From contig CAZMZF010000006.1 of assembly GCA_964570765.1 (NCBI GenBank), positions 1-64,000 of the forward strand: a stretch of 64,000 nt of DNA, in the 5' to 3' direction. The stretch comes from CAZMZF01 sp964570765. GTDB taxonomy: Bacteria; Zixibacteria; MSB-5A5; RBG-16-43-9. A model generated the notes under the pieces. It made no database searches, was not told the DNA's origin, and saw nothing but the letters and a program-made list of their open reading frames with translations. The translations under genes were made by a program, and so were the position numbers. Each line of letters opens with the position of its first letter. Position 1 is the first letter of the stretch. Shown piece after piece: positions 42,044 through 51,536 of this stretch.

Positions 42044-43897
42044 TTAAAACAAATCCATCATCCACTGAACAACGCTTTCCATCCAGAAAAGATAATCTGA
42101 AAAAAACTTAAAGTTTGGCCAGCGATAGGGTTTGGTTGAAAGTGCGTTGTTATTGATATTTACATCTAAAATATTTACATACTTCGGACCCAGGGTAGCT
42201 GATTTGATTTTAGCTTTAGTCTTGAGTTTCAGCTTGACCCATTTTTCTTTCCCCTCCCAGCGTCCTTTGAGTTTTTCTCCATTTTCCATTTCAATCAGGA
42301 CATCTACCGGCATACTTATCTCACCATTCCGCCATATCTCCACCGTGGTTTCATAGAGCTTTTCTTTTTTATTTTTAGAATTACCTATTTCTTCGCTTTT
42401 TATCTTCTTCACCGCATAGTCACAGATCTTGGTGGAATAAAGCCAATCCTGGAAAAAGCTTGTTAAATCCTGTCCGGTAATCTCTTCAGCTAATTTTATG
42501 AAATCCTTTGTTTTCGGATGTCTGAACTGGTATCGATCATAATATTCTTTAAGGAGTTTATCCATCTTCTCCTTTCCAATAGTATTTTCCAGAAGTTCTA
42601 AGACCAGAGAGGCTTTATAATAGACGTTTGTCGTATAGCTGAAAAAATTTACAGATTTCCAGGATGGAGTGACAACCAGGTCAAGTTTGGGAGCAGTTAA
42701 ATAAACCAATCGAGATATATCCTGGTCAGAAAGCACAACTCCCCAACGATTCAATATATTACCTTTCTCTCCGAACTCTTTTTCCATTATCTTGCGTGTG
42801 GTATAAGTAGTAAAACCCTCATCTAACCAAGCTTCCTCTGTCTCATTTGATGCCACAACCCCATACCACCATTGATGTACCAATTCGTGGATTATAATCG
42901 ACTCATCCAGCTTTATATATTTTAATAAAAAAGGGATCTTCGGAGTCATAGTTATCATCATAGGGCATTCCATTGCCCCTGCACCCATACCGATAGAAGC
43001 ATCAACTATCACTAATTTAGCATAAGGGTATCTGCCAAAATGAGAGTTGCAGTATTTTAAAGTAAGCTCGGCTGCTTTTGACCATCTTTGAAATTTATAT
43101 AGGTCCTCAGGCAGGATAAGGAAGACCACTTCGATTCCATCGATATTTATTTTTCTTATTTTAAAATCAGGAGAGGCACAAAAAGAAAAGTCATGCACTT
43201 TTTCAGCGTGAAAGGTAACGGTTTTGGTTGAGTCAGTATTCCTTTTTTCGGAGATTACATGGCCAGTTCCTTCAATTACATATTTTAAAGGTAAAGTGAT
43301 GGTAACATCATAGGTTCCAAAATTTGAATAATGTTCGGTGAAAAAATGATGCGGTTGAGCATTCCAGGTCCCATCTTTCTCTAAAACCGCCATCTTGGGT
43401 AACCAATCGCGCATAATATAATTATCCTTGTTATATCCTAATTCAAGGATTATTTGGGGTAGCTTCAGCTCAAATTCCAGCTCAAACTCGATATTCTCTC
43501 CGGGTTTCAAAGGCTTGGACAAAAAGATTTGCATTATGGTTTCATTCATTTTGTAACTAAGTTCTTCTAAATGACTATTAATCTTTTTTATTTCCAAATA
43601 TCCTCTATGTTCCTCTTTCTCCATCAATTTCTTCAGATCTTCGCTTTCCTTAACAAAAATGGTTGAATCTGAGGAGAAGGCGTTAATATTGAGATGAAGA
43701 TATAAAGTATCGATATTTCTTTCAGAGGTATTCAGGAAAAATACCTTCTCCTTTCCAGTGATTATCTTCTCTTTATCATCCAGTCTGACGTCTATCTTAT
43801 AGGAAGCCACTGGAAGATATTCTGATTGAGCTCGGGAAAAATAAAGGAAGAAGAGAAAAAATAAGAGGGGTTTAATAATTCTCAGAGTTACACTCAT
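42044..43897 (-). CDS. M1 family (gluzincin) aminopeptidase
   Basis: This secreted metallopeptidase (617 residues) has the M1 motifs GAMECP (usually GAMEN) and HELVHQWWYGVV, followed 18 residues later by the third zinc ligand in NETEEAWLDEGFTTY. A signal peptide (IIKPLLFFLFFLYFSRA) directs it to the periplasm. Residues about 25-230 form the beta-rich N-terminal domain. It removes N-terminal residues from peptides. The start at 43897 is an ATG with a GGTGAAA site; an extension to a TTG at 43927 overlaps the upstream stop. Confidence 0.9.
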   Translation of the reverse strand: MSVTLRIIKPLLFFLFFLYFSRAQSEYLPVASYKIDVRLDDKEKIITGKEKVFFLNTSERNIDTLYLHLNINAFSSDSTIFVKESEDLKKLMEKEEHRGYLEIKKINSHLEELSYKMNETIMQIFLSKPLKPGENIEFELEFELKLPQIILELGYNKDNYIMRDWLPKMAVLEKDGTWNAQPHHFFTEHYSNFGTYDVTITLPLKYVIEGTGHVISEKRNTDSTKTVTFHAEKVHDFSFCASPDFKIRKINIDGIEVVFLILPEDLYKFQRWSKAAELTLKYCNSHFGRYPYAKLVIVDASIGMGAGAMECPMMITMTPKIPFLLKYIKLDESIIIHELVHQWWYGVVASNETEEAWLDEGFTTYTTRKIMEKEFGEKGNILNRWGVVLSDQDISRLVYLTAPKLDLVVTPSWKSVNFFSYTTNVYYKASLVLELLENTIGKEKMDKLLKEYYDRYQFRHPKTKDFIKLAEEITGQDLTSFFQDWLYSTKICDYAVKKIKSEEIGNSKNKKEKLYETTVEIWRNGEISMPVDVLIEMENGEKLKGRWEGKEKWVKLKLKTKAKIKSATLGPKYVNILDVNINNNALSTKPYRWPNFKFFSDYLFWMESVVQWMMDLF

Positions 43898-43923
43898 CTT
43901 TTCACCGAATAAAAAGTGAAAAG

Positions 43924-44892
43924 TCAATTCGTTTTTTTGTATTCACCTTGATTTTTATCCATTAAAGCCAGAAGATGAGCTTCAACTGAGCAGGCTAAGG
44001 CTTTGAGATTATACCCACCCTCTAAAACCGAAACTATTCTTCCCTTACAGGTTTTATCTGCTAATTCCTTTATCACCTGAGTCATCCCCTTAAACCCATT
44101 TGACGTTAGTTGTAGATTGGTCAGGGGATCGTTCTTATGCCCGTCAAAGCCTGCAGAGATGAAGATAAAATCTGGAGCAAATTTTAAAGCGGCTGGATAC
44201 AGAATAGTCTCAAATACTTCTTTGTACTCTAAGTCACCACTTCCGGCAAACATCGGAATATTCAAAGTATATCCCATTCCCTCTCCTGAACCTTTCTCAC
44301 TTTCTTTTCCCGTGCCAGGATAGAAGGGAAACTGATGAATGCTGAAGTAATATACTGTGGGATCAGAATAAAAAGCTTTCTGGGTTCCATTGCCATGATG
44401 GGCATCCCAGTCAACGATCAATACTTTTTTCAACCCATACTTTTCCTGCACATATCTTACCCCTATTGCAACGTTATTAAAGATACAGAAACCCATCCCC
44501 CGATTAGGCTCCGCATGATGACCTGGAGGCCGAATTGCGCAGAAGACATTATTAACCTTACCCTGCATCACTCCATCTACCCCTGCCAGAACCCCTCCCA
44601 CTGCTAAGAGAGCTATCCTATAAGTTTCCGAACTGATAACTGTATCCATATCCAGATTTCCCGGGGCATGTTTGGAGTATTCCTCAATCAACTGAATATA
44701 TTCCAGCGGATGGATTTTATTCACCCATTCTAAAGAAGGATTATGTGGTTCAATCTGTACCAGTTCTGGATAATAATTTTTTCTCTCTAAATAATCTAAA
44801 AGGAAAGAAAGTCTGGAAGGACTCTCTGGATGAATTTTACCAGTCTCGTGCTTAAGATAATCCGGGTGATATACTAATCCAGTAATTGACAT
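43924..44892 (-). CDS. Histone deacetylase family protein
   Basis: This enzyme (322 residues) has the class II HDAC/acetoin-utilisation fold: RPPGHHAEP (charge-relay His pair), GFCIFNNVAIG, the zinc ligands in VDWDAHHGNGTQ and SAGFDGHKNDPL, and the C-terminal EGGYN motif. Bacterial members deacetylate small acetylated polyamines or proteins; the substrate is unknown. It is followed within 30 bp by the M1 aminopeptidase gene. Confidence 0.93.
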   Translation of the reverse strand: MSITGLVYHPDYLKHETGKIHPESPSRLSFLLDYLERKNYYPELVQIEPHNPSLEWVNKIHPLEYIQLIEEYSKHAPGNLDMDTVISSETYRIALLAVGGVLAGVDGVMQGKVNNVFCAIRPPGHHAEPNRGMGFCIFNNVAIGVRYVQEKYGLKKVLIVDWDAHHGNGTQKAFYSDPTVYYFSIHQFPFYPGTGKESEKGSGEGMGYTLNIPMFAGSGDLEYKEVFETILYPAALKFAPDFIFISAGFDGHKNDPLTNLQLTSNGFKGMTQVIKELADKTCKGRIVSVLEGGYNLKALACSVEAHLLALMDKNQGEYKKTN

Positions 44893-45082
44893 CTTTTCAA
44901 CGGTTGTACATTATCTTTTAGACCTAACAACCTACATTTATATAATAATTAAATCTTTAAAAATGAGAAGTCAAGTATGTTAGAATAAAATTTTTGCTTC
45001 TCTTTTTAAAACGACTTACCCTCCGTTGCTGGGGACACCAACGGAGAGCACACACTCACCAGTCGTTGGTACGGAGAGTTTT

Positions 45083-46453
45083 TTACACCTCCCTGCTTTT
45101 CCACTTTCCCAATTTAAACCAGAAAGCTAAAACTATCCCTTTCACCATAGAAGTCAAAGTTATCGCCCACCAGACTCCCGACACACCTAAATTAAGCTTA
45201 ATTGCCAATAAATAAGCCAGAGGAATCCGCAGAATCGAGCCAGGCACAGAGACTATCATCGGTGGAAGGGTATTACCAGCTCCGGAAAAGGCTCCTTCCA
45301 AAACTATCTCTATAGCCATAAAGATTTGAGATAATCCTAAAATTTGCAGATATTTAACCGCTATCCTGGTCACCTTTTCATCCGATATGAAAAAAGCTGA
45401 AATATATTGGGGAAAGGAGAAAAACATCAACGAAATAAAACCGGTTATAAAAACGACAATCAGGACCGTTCGCCAAGCAGATTTTTCTGCCCTGTCCGGT
45501 TTTTTGGCACCTAAATTCTGACCAACTAAAGTAGCTGCAGCCATAGAGAAACCAAAACAGGTAAGGTAGGATAGAGATTCAGACCTGTTCCCTATGCCTA
45601 AAGCTGCAACCGCTTCAGTTCCAAAATGAGCGGTTATCTTGTTAAGAAAAAGATAGACTAAACTGAAAACGATGCCCGCGATTGAAGTAGGCAATCCAAT
45701 TTTTATAATCCTTAAAACAGTTTTAAAATCAATTTTTACTCGTTTCATTATATCTAACTTGAAAGGAAGTTTCCCTTTATCTATGTGCCGTTTAAAAAGG
45801 AGTACTCCTAAAAACTGTGAAGTAACTGTAGCTATGGCGGCACCTGTTGCTCCCAACTCCGGGAAAGGACCTAACCCGAAGATTAAAACCGGATCTAATA
45901 TGATGTTTAATCCTACTGCTATTAAAGCCACTCTTAAAGGGGTTTTAGTATCTCCTGATGCTCTGAACACACCACTTAAGGTATCTATCAAAAAGAAAAA
46001 AGGAGCTCCCAAAAATATAATGCGGAGATATTTCGTTCCTATCAGAGATACTTCCTTTTCAGTTCCCATCAGATTGAAAAACTGGGGTGTCAGAATTATC
46101 CCTGTCAGAGTTAACAAAGAAGCACTGATTATCGCAAACTGAAATGCCTGACTGGATATGTAACCCGCTTGTTCTGGGTCCTTTGCCCCAATAGACCTGG
46201 AGATTAAAGCCACCACTCCAACTGAGATAATCGAGGCTAAAGAGTATATGATCCAGATAACAAAGACTGAGGAGATCACTGCAGCCAAAGAGACCGCTCC
46301 CAACTTTCCTACCCAGAAGGCATTGGCAATCGAAAAAAAGGTTTCCAGAAACATCGAGGTAACAGCGGGCCAGGCAAGACGAAAGATATTTCCGGTGATA
46401 TTGCCAGAAGTCAAATCCAATCTATCTTGCTTTTGATCATTTATTTCAGTCAC
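45083..46453 (-). CDS. MATE family efflux transporter
   Basis: This protein (456 residues) has twelve membrane segments in two homologous halves, each starting with a helix of the type NIFRLAWPAVTSMFLETFFSI / TVLRIIKIGLPTSIAGIVFSLV, as in the NorM/DinF group. It exports drugs or organic cations against a Na+ or H+ gradient. Short charged loops connect helices. It is a single gene, with hypothetical sequence and repeats on both sides. Confidence 0.95.
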   Translation of the reverse strand: MTEINDQKQDRLDLTSGNITGNIFRLAWPAVTSMFLETFFSIANAFWVGKLGAVSLAAVISSVFVIWIIYSLASIISVGVVALISRSIGAKDPEQAGYISSQAFQFAIISASLLTLTGIILTPQFFNLMGTEKEVSLIGTKYLRIIFLGAPFFFLIDTLSGVFRASGDTKTPLRVALIAVGLNIILDPVLIFGLGPFPELGATGAAIATVTSQFLGVLLFKRHIDKGKLPFKLDIMKRVKIDFKTVLRIIKIGLPTSIAGIVFSLVYLFLNKITAHFGTEAVAALGIGNRSESLSYLTCFGFSMAAATLVGQNLGAKKPDRAEKSAWRTVLIVVFITGFISLMFFSFPQYISAFFISDEKVTRIAVKYLQILGLSQIFMAIEIVLEGAFSGAGNTLPPMIVSVPGSILRIPLAYLLAIKLNLGVSGVWWAITLTSMVKGIVLAFWFKLGKWKSREV

Positions 46454-46602
46454 AACTTTTGTTGTTTGAGCTTCTTCCTTACCTATTGCTTTGGTTCAAT
46501 GTAGGGTAAACCTTTAGGTTTGCGTATCTTTTTTTAGGATGAACCTTTCAAGCTCTCCAACGCAAGGCTGAAGCCTTGCCCTGCTTTCCCTACTTGTAAA
46601 CT

Positions 46603-47469
46603 TCAGACTAAACCCGAAGCCTGCTTCTTTGCGTGATAGGAACTTCTAACCAGAGGTCCAGATTCCACTTTTAAAAAACCGAACTTTACACCAATTTTTT
46701 CCAACTCAACAAACTCTTCAGGAGAATAATATTTCTTAACTGGCAGATGTTTATCTGAGGGAGAAAGATACTGCCCTATAGTCAGCAAATCGCAATTAAC
46801 CCTTCTAAGATCCTGCATCAATTCAACTATCTCCTCCCATTCCTCCCCCATCCCGATAATAACCCCGGATTTAGTAATAATCGAACTATCGTATTCTTTT
46901 GACTTCTCCAGTAAAATCAAAGACCTCTTGTAATCCGCACCTTTTCTAACCACAGGGTAAAGCCTTTTCACCGTCTCTAAATTGTGATTCAAAACCTCCG
47001 GTTTTTCTTTTAGCACAATCTTCAAAGATTCAAAGCTACCTTTAAAATCCGGGACCAAAACCTCCACTTTGCAATCAGGGTCTAAATTTTTTATCTCCTT
47101 TATAACCTGAGCAAAATGCGAAGCCCCACCATCCTCCAGATCATCTCTGGTTACTGAGGTTATCACCGCATATTCTAGGCTTAATTTTTTAACTACTTGA
47201 GCGATATGCAGAGGTTCTAAAGGGTTCAAGGGTAAAGGTACACCCCTATCCACATTACAAAAATTACAACCACGTGTGCAGATTTTACCTAAGATCAAAA
47301 AAGTTACGGTTTTCTCCTCAAAACATGCCCCGATGTTAGGACAGTTGGCCTCCTGACAGACCGTATGTAAATCTAACTGAGCTAAAAGGGATTTAACTTT
47401 TCGACAATTCTCTCCCAAAGGAGGTTTAGCTTTTAACCAGAGAGGCAATCTTTCTCTTTTGATTTTCAT
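46603..47469 (-). CDS. lipA: Lipoyl synthase
   Basis: This radical-SAM enzyme (288 residues) inserts sulfur into octanoyl groups to make the lipoyl cofactor. Both cluster sites are visible: the auxiliary CxxxxCxxxxxC (Cys38, Cys43, Cys49) and the radical-SAM CxxxCxxC (Cys64, Cys68, Cys71; ICTRGCNFC). The terminal RSSYHAKK is a conserved LipA end. No lipB is nearby and no lipoylated complex is encoded in the window. Confidence 0.96.
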   Translation of the reverse strand: MKIKRERLPLWLKAKPPLGENCRKVKSLLAQLDLHTVCQEANCPNIGACFEEKTVTFLILGKICTRGCNFCNVDRGVPLPLNPLEPLHIAQVVKKLSLEYAVITSVTRDDLEDGGASHFAQVIKEIKNLDPDCKVEVLVPDFKGSFESLKIVLKEKPEVLNHNLETVKRLYPVVRKGADYKRSLILLEKSKEYDSSIITKSGVIIGMGEEWEEIVELMQDLRRVNCDLLTIGQYLSPSDKHLPVKKYYSPEEFVELEKIGVKFGFLKVESGPLVRSSYHAKKQASGLV

Positions 47470-47630
47470 ATCATCGTTCTATTCATTGTCATTGCTTCGT
47501 TGATCATCTACGGTGAGGAGAGACGAAGGGCGAGGTAAACTCGCCCCTACAAACCTAATCCGTCATTGGCCATTAGTAATTCGCATTTTTTGTCTTCTTT
47601 TTTGCATTTTCCTTCTTCCCTTAAATTCAT

Positions 47631-47659
47631 ATTGACAAAAATAAAAAATTCCTGTAGAA
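47631..47659 (+). promoter_or_regulatory. Sigma-70 promoter upstream of trxB
   Basis: TTGACA (47631-47636), a 17-bp spacer and TAGAAT (47654-47659) form a near-consensus promoter reading toward trxB, leaving a leader of about 120 bases. It lies in the 317-bp gap after divergent lipA, which otherwise holds a GGGCGAGGTAAACTCGCCCC hairpin near 47529-47548. Confidence 0.65.
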
Positions 47660-47786
47660 TTAAAATCCGAACCGCCTTTGGCGGGAGAAATAAATTTTCT
47701 TTAATTTAACGTATGAAGGTTTAAAAATCAAGCCAAACCAAGGACTTATATATTTAAAACACATTATTAACTTCAGAGGATAAAAA

Positions 47787-48770
47787 ATGACAGAATTATT
47801 TTTTAAAACCCCCTTAGAAAAAAAACCACCCTTAGAAAAAGATAAACTTTTTGATTTGATAATCCTGGGAGGAGGACCAGCAGGTCTAACAGCAGCTATC
47901 TATGCCACCCGTGCCAAGCTGGATACTCTATTGATTGAAAAAGCTCTGCCCGGAGGATACGTCTCTTCGACTGACTGGATAGACAACTATCCCGGTTTCA
48001 CAGATGGCATCTCCGGGATGGAGCTTTCCAAAAAGATGGAAGACCACGCTAAGAGATTCGGTGCGAATATTATCCAGGAAGAAGTTATAGATGTGGACTT
48101 AAAATCTGAGCCAAAGTTAGTGGAGACCACTCACAACAAGTATAAAACCCTAACCGTTATCATTGCCACTGGAAATGAACCCAAAAAGCTGAACGTAGCC
48201 GGAGAGGAGAAATTCAGAGGCAGAGGAGTATCCTATTGTGCCACCTGTGACGGACCTTTTTTCAAGGATAAAGATATAGTCATCGTTGGATGTGGAAATT
48301 CGGGAATTCAGGAAGGACTTTACCTTTTAAGATTTGTCAAAAGCATTACTTATGTGGAATTTCTCCCCTATATGATTGCAGAGAAAATCCTGCAGGAAAA
48401 AGCCCTGCGGGAGCCAAAGATGAAATTCTATTTAGAGCATCAGATTTCATCCATTGATGGAAAGGACAGGGTTGAATCGGTAACTATCCAGAATTTAAAA
48501 ACTAAAGAGAAAGTTACTATACCGGTGCAGGGTGTATTCTTCTACGTAGGCTTGGTGCCGAAAACTGAATTCCTGAAAGGAAAAATCGACCTGGATAAGG
48601 ACGGATATATTATAACCGACGAAAACACCCGGACAAAAATCCCCGGAGTTTTCGCGGCTGGAGATGTAAGACAGAAGAGCCTCAGACAAATAGCAACTGC
48701 TGTAGGAGACGGCGCCATTGCCGCAGTAATTACAGAGAAATATTTGGAGGAGAAAAAAGAAAAGGTGTAG
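47787..48770 (+). CDS. trxB: Thioredoxin reductase
   Basis: This FAD/NADPH disulfide reductase (327 residues) has the FAD fold LIILGGGPAGLTAAIYA, the redox CATC pair in SYCATCDGPFF, the NADPH motif IVGCGNSGIQEG, and a closing FAAGDV segment. It reduces thioredoxin or a related partner. The first 20 residues are a polar extension (EKKPPLEKDK). A terminator hairpin follows the stop directly. It is transcribed from its own promoter, divergent from lipA. Confidence 0.94.
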   Translation: MTELFFKTPLEKKPPLEKDKLFDLIILGGGPAGLTAAIYATRAKLDTLLIEKALPGGYVSSTDWIDNYPGFTDGISGMELSKKMEDHAKRFGANIIQEEVIDVDLKSEPKLVETTHNKYKTLTVIIATGNEPKKLNVAGEEKFRGRGVSYCATCDGPFFKDKDIVIVGCGNSGIQEGLYLLRFVKSITYVEFLPYMIAEKILQEKALREPKMKFYLEHQISSIDGKDRVESVTIQNLKTKEKVTIPVQGVFFYVGLVPKTEFLKGKIDLDKDGYIITDENTRTKIPGVFAAGDVRQKSLRQIATAVGDGAIAAVITEKYLEEKKEKV

Positions 48771-48771
48771 C

Positions 48772-48802
48772 GGAGGTCTTCAGACCTCCATAGATTTTTT
48801 TT
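48772..48802 (+). terminator. Rho-independent terminator of trxB, built from a family D repeat
   Basis: GGAGGTCT (48772-48779) pairs perfectly with AGACCTCC (48782-48789) around a 2-base loop, followed by ATAGA and a run of eight T. The sequence TAGCGGAGG matches the repeats at 25305-25357 and 62052-62099, so the terminator is a repeat copy. Confidence 0.7.
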
Positions 48803-48954
48803 CGTAGTGCGAACTTTTTCCTATTAATGGATCCGTAGGACAGGTTCGCCTGATTAATAAAAATGGAAGGCCAAGGCTTTTCACTATTCGTCAGGCATAA
48901 AACCCGACGCTACTTTTATCTCGTCTCACGTCTTACTTCTTACATCTTACTTTT

Positions 48955-49509
48955 TCAGTATTCAATCCCCTCCTGCGCTAATATCCCCTTTCTGAAAGGA
49001 TGTTTGATCTCCTTCATCTCGGTAACTAAATCTGCAATCTGGATCAGTTTTTTGGGAGCATCTCTACCGGTTAAAACTATATGAACCTTATTCTGCAATC
49101 TTTTTATAAACCTAATTACCTCATCTATCTTGAGCAATCTCAATTTTAGAGCTATATTAACTTCATCTAAGATTATCATGAAGTATTTTCCAGACAAACC
49201 GCGTGTCTTGGCAAATCCCAAAGCTCTTTTAGCTGCTTTTTTGTGTTCAGACAACGGAAGTTTATCCCCGAAGATTCCTACATAACCTTTGCCCATAGAA
49301 TAAATCTCTATTTTACGTGGATGTTTTTTACAGAACTTTATCTCCCCATAATCTAAGAAATCTTTAATGAACTGAACCATCAAAACCTTCTTTCCTTGCC
49401 CAGCGGCACGTATTGCCATACCCAGAGCGGAAGTAGTCTTCCCCTTGCCATCCCCGGTGAAAATCATCACCAAGTTTTTTTGATTTTCTTTTGATCTTTT
49501 TTTCTTCAT
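48955..49509 (-). CDS. cobO: Cob(I)yrinic acid a,c-diamide adenosyltransferase
   Basis: This is a CobA/CobO/BtuR-type ATP:cob(I)alamin adenosyltransferase (184 residues), which attaches the adenosyl group to reduced corrinoid. The P-loop is FTGDGKGKTTSALGMAIR; MVQFIKD, and the ILDEVNIAL segment also fit the family. No other cobalamin gene is in the window; it may serve B12 salvage. It has no close same-strand neighbour. Confidence 0.92.
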   Translation of the reverse strand: MKKKRSKENQKNLVMIFTGDGKGKTTSALGMAIRAAGQGKKVLMVQFIKDFLDYGEIKFCKKHPRKIEIYSMGKGYVGIFGDKLPLSEHKKAAKRALGFAKTRGLSGKYFMIILDEVNIALKLRLLKIDEVIRFIKRLQNKVHIVLTGRDAPKKLIQIADLVTEMKEIKHPFRKGILAQEGIEY

Positions 49510-49932
49510 ATGGTCACCCCTTGTAGGGGCGAGGTCCTCTCGCCCTGTGATGGGGGCGGGGAAACCCCGCCCCTACATTTTTTAATTCGTCATTATTCTT
49601 TTATATCGGTATCCCCAACTTGCCTCAAGGTGGTGATAAACCCACGTTGAGGGCAACATGGGTTTACCTGTTTTTTTATCTTCCTTCTTCTTTTTTCAAT
49701 CTTCCCATTTTCTGGTAGATGGAGTGCATCAGCTTGTCGAATTTAACCTTGTGGCTGATGCATTTAAACACAAAAACAAGCTCTTACACTCCAGGTATCT
49801 ATCTGGGCAGGCACAGGGACCTGCTCCTACAATTTCTATCCGTTATCCACCATTTCTTTCTTTATTCTTCATTCGACATCCGTCATCAGTCATTTTTTCT
49901 TTTTATCTTCCTTCTTCCTTTTTCTATCTTTT
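49510..49932. other. 423-bp intergenic region with repeats
   Basis: It contains TAGGGGCGAGGTCCTCTCGCCC-type and GGGGCGGGGAAACCCCGCCCC hairpins (about 49523-49574), a family F copy (49641-49662), and pyrimidine-rich tracts toward malic enzyme. A 31-codon minus-strand frame near 49676-49771 has no ribosome site and is not called. Confidence 0.55.
49641..49662. repeat. Short palindrome, family F copy 3
   Basis: CCCACGTTGAGGGCAACATGGG followed by TTTACC; one change breaks the stem relative to the copy at 16687-16709. Confidence 0.6.
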
Positions 49933-51267
49933 TTATTCTTTCGGCGGCCGTGGAATAATATGTGAATCCATTAAAACTTCCGCTTGCTCTCTGGCTCTTT
50001 TTATCATCCTGGTGGCTTGCTCCAGAAGCTCAGATTTAGATAGCTTTACCCTTGCCAGACCTTGCTCAATTGCCTTTAAGCCCACTGCCACTGCTTCCCG
50101 GGGATATACCTCCCAATCCTCCATCGTGGGAATAAGATATTCCTCATGTATCCCTTTATCCTGGGCAGTTTGAGCCAGTTCATAAGCCGCAGCTATCACC
50201 ATCTCATCGGTAATCGTCTTAGCCCTTACATCTAATGTTCCTCTGAAAATACCCGGAAAACCTAAGGAGTTATTTATCTGATTGGGAAAATCAGACCTTC
50301 CAGTAGCAACTATCCTGGCACCAGCTTCTTTTGCCTCCCAGGGCCAGATCTCGGGAACTGGATTGGCACACACGAAAACTATTGGGTTTTTAGCCATATC
50401 CGCAATCCATTCTTTCTTAATAACACCAGGGCCAGAGGCAGAAAGAGCAATAACTACATCCATACCCTTCATCGCCTCTGCAATACCACCTTTCCTTTTA
50501 TCCTTGTTGGTTATCTGACAGAATCTGTATCTGGGATCATTTTTTTCAAAATCTTTCCTGTCCGGATGTAGTATTCCATTTACATCTGCCATAACAACCT
50601 TACCCGGATCAACTCCAGCCGCTAACAAAAGTCTTAATGTAGCAGTATTAGCTGCCCCAGCCCCTATCATAGATAACTTTATCTCGTTTATCTTCTTCCC
50701 AACAATCTTCAAAGCATTAACCAAGCCAGCCAAGGTAACTGCCGCAGTCCCTTGCTGGTCATCATGCCACACTGGAATGTGAGCTTCCTGCCTTAGTCTA
50801 TCCAGGATATAGAAACATTTGGGCTGAGCAATATCCTCTAAATTCACTCCTCCGAAAGAGGGCTGAATCAATTTTACTACCTTGATTAACTCATCCGGGT
50901 CTTTAGTCTCAACGCATATAGGGTAAGCATCTACACCACCGAGATATTTGAATAATAAAGCTTTCCCTTCCATCACTGGTAAACCGGCTTCTGGACCTAT
51001 ATCCCCTAAACCCAAAACCCTGGTTCCATCAGAAACCACTGCCACTGCATTCCCTTTGTTGGTATGCTCATAAACCTTGTTCGGGTCTTTAGCTATCTCT
51101 TTACAGGGCTGGGCAACTCCCGGAGTATACCAGATGGCAAAATCGTTAAAATCCCGGATTATACATTTCGGGGCTATTTCTATCTTACCCTTATAAAAAG
51201 GGTGCAATTTTAAAGCATCTTTACCTGGCTTTTCCGCATTAGCTATCTTCTGCTCTTTAGTCAACAT
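49933..51267 (-). CDS. NAD(P)-dependent malic enzyme
   Basis: This short-type malic enzyme (444 residues) converts malate to pyruvate and CO2. It carries YTPGVAQPCKEI, VVSDGTRVLGLGDIGPEAGLPVMEGKA, EDIAQPKCF, HDDQQGTAAV and the NAD-site GAGAANTATLRLL. Lys and Asp catalytic residues sit in the EGKALLFK and HDDQQ blocks. A phosphotransacetylase tail seen in long malic enzymes is absent. It stands next to the pyruvate:ferredoxin oxidoreductase operon, which would use its pyruvate. It could be NAD or NADP specific. Confidence 0.94.
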   Translation of the reverse strand: MLTKEQKIANAEKPGKDALKLHPFYKGKIEIAPKCIIRDFNDFAIWYTPGVAQPCKEIAKDPNKVYEHTNKGNAVAVVSDGTRVLGLGDIGPEAGLPVMEGKALLFKYLGGVDAYPICVETKDPDELIKVVKLIQPSFGGVNLEDIAQPKCFYILDRLRQEAHIPVWHDDQQGTAAVTLAGLVNALKIVGKKINEIKLSMIGAGAANTATLRLLLAAGVDPGKVVMADVNGILHPDRKDFEKNDPRYRFCQITNKDKRKGGIAEAMKGMDVVIALSASGPGVIKKEWIADMAKNPIVFVCANPVPEIWPWEAKEAGARIVATGRSDFPNQINNSLGFPGIFRGTLDVRAKTITDEMVIAAAYELAQTAQDKGIHEEYLIPTMEDWEVYPREAVAVGLKAIEQGLARVKLSKSELLEQATRMIKRAREQAEVLMDSHIIPRPPKE

Positions 51268-51486
51268 ATACTACAAATCTCCTTTCGTTGATCTATACTA
51301 ATCTTTTCGACAAACCGTTTACGTTTTATTATCCTTGGTAATAAGTAAAGGTGAAGGCAAGCTCAAGCCTTAAACGATCTTTTTTTATTATAGAATTCAA
51401 TTTGTAAACCTAAAGGTTTACACTCCAATTTCTATTGTAGAGACGCATTGCATGCGTCTCCAGAGCTTTCCCCCTGAAAACAGCAA

Positions 51487-51510
51487 AGCACAGGTTTAAA
51501 AACCTGTGCT
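51487..51510 (-). terminator. Hairpin downstream of porB
   Basis: Perfect 11-bp arms AGCACAGGTTT/AAACCTGTGCT with a 2-base loop lie 27 bp past the porB stop. The minus strand then reads TTTGCTGTTTTC, a weak T-rich tail. It probably ends the porGDAB transcript. Confidence 0.5.
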
Positions 51511-51536
51511 ATCTGTTTTCAAGAAAAACACATCCG

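Noticed and set aside
49676..49771. 31-codon minus-strand frame with a GTG start upstream of the malic enzyme gene end
   Set aside because: No ribosome-binding site, sits in a repeat-rich gap, and has no recognisable pattern.
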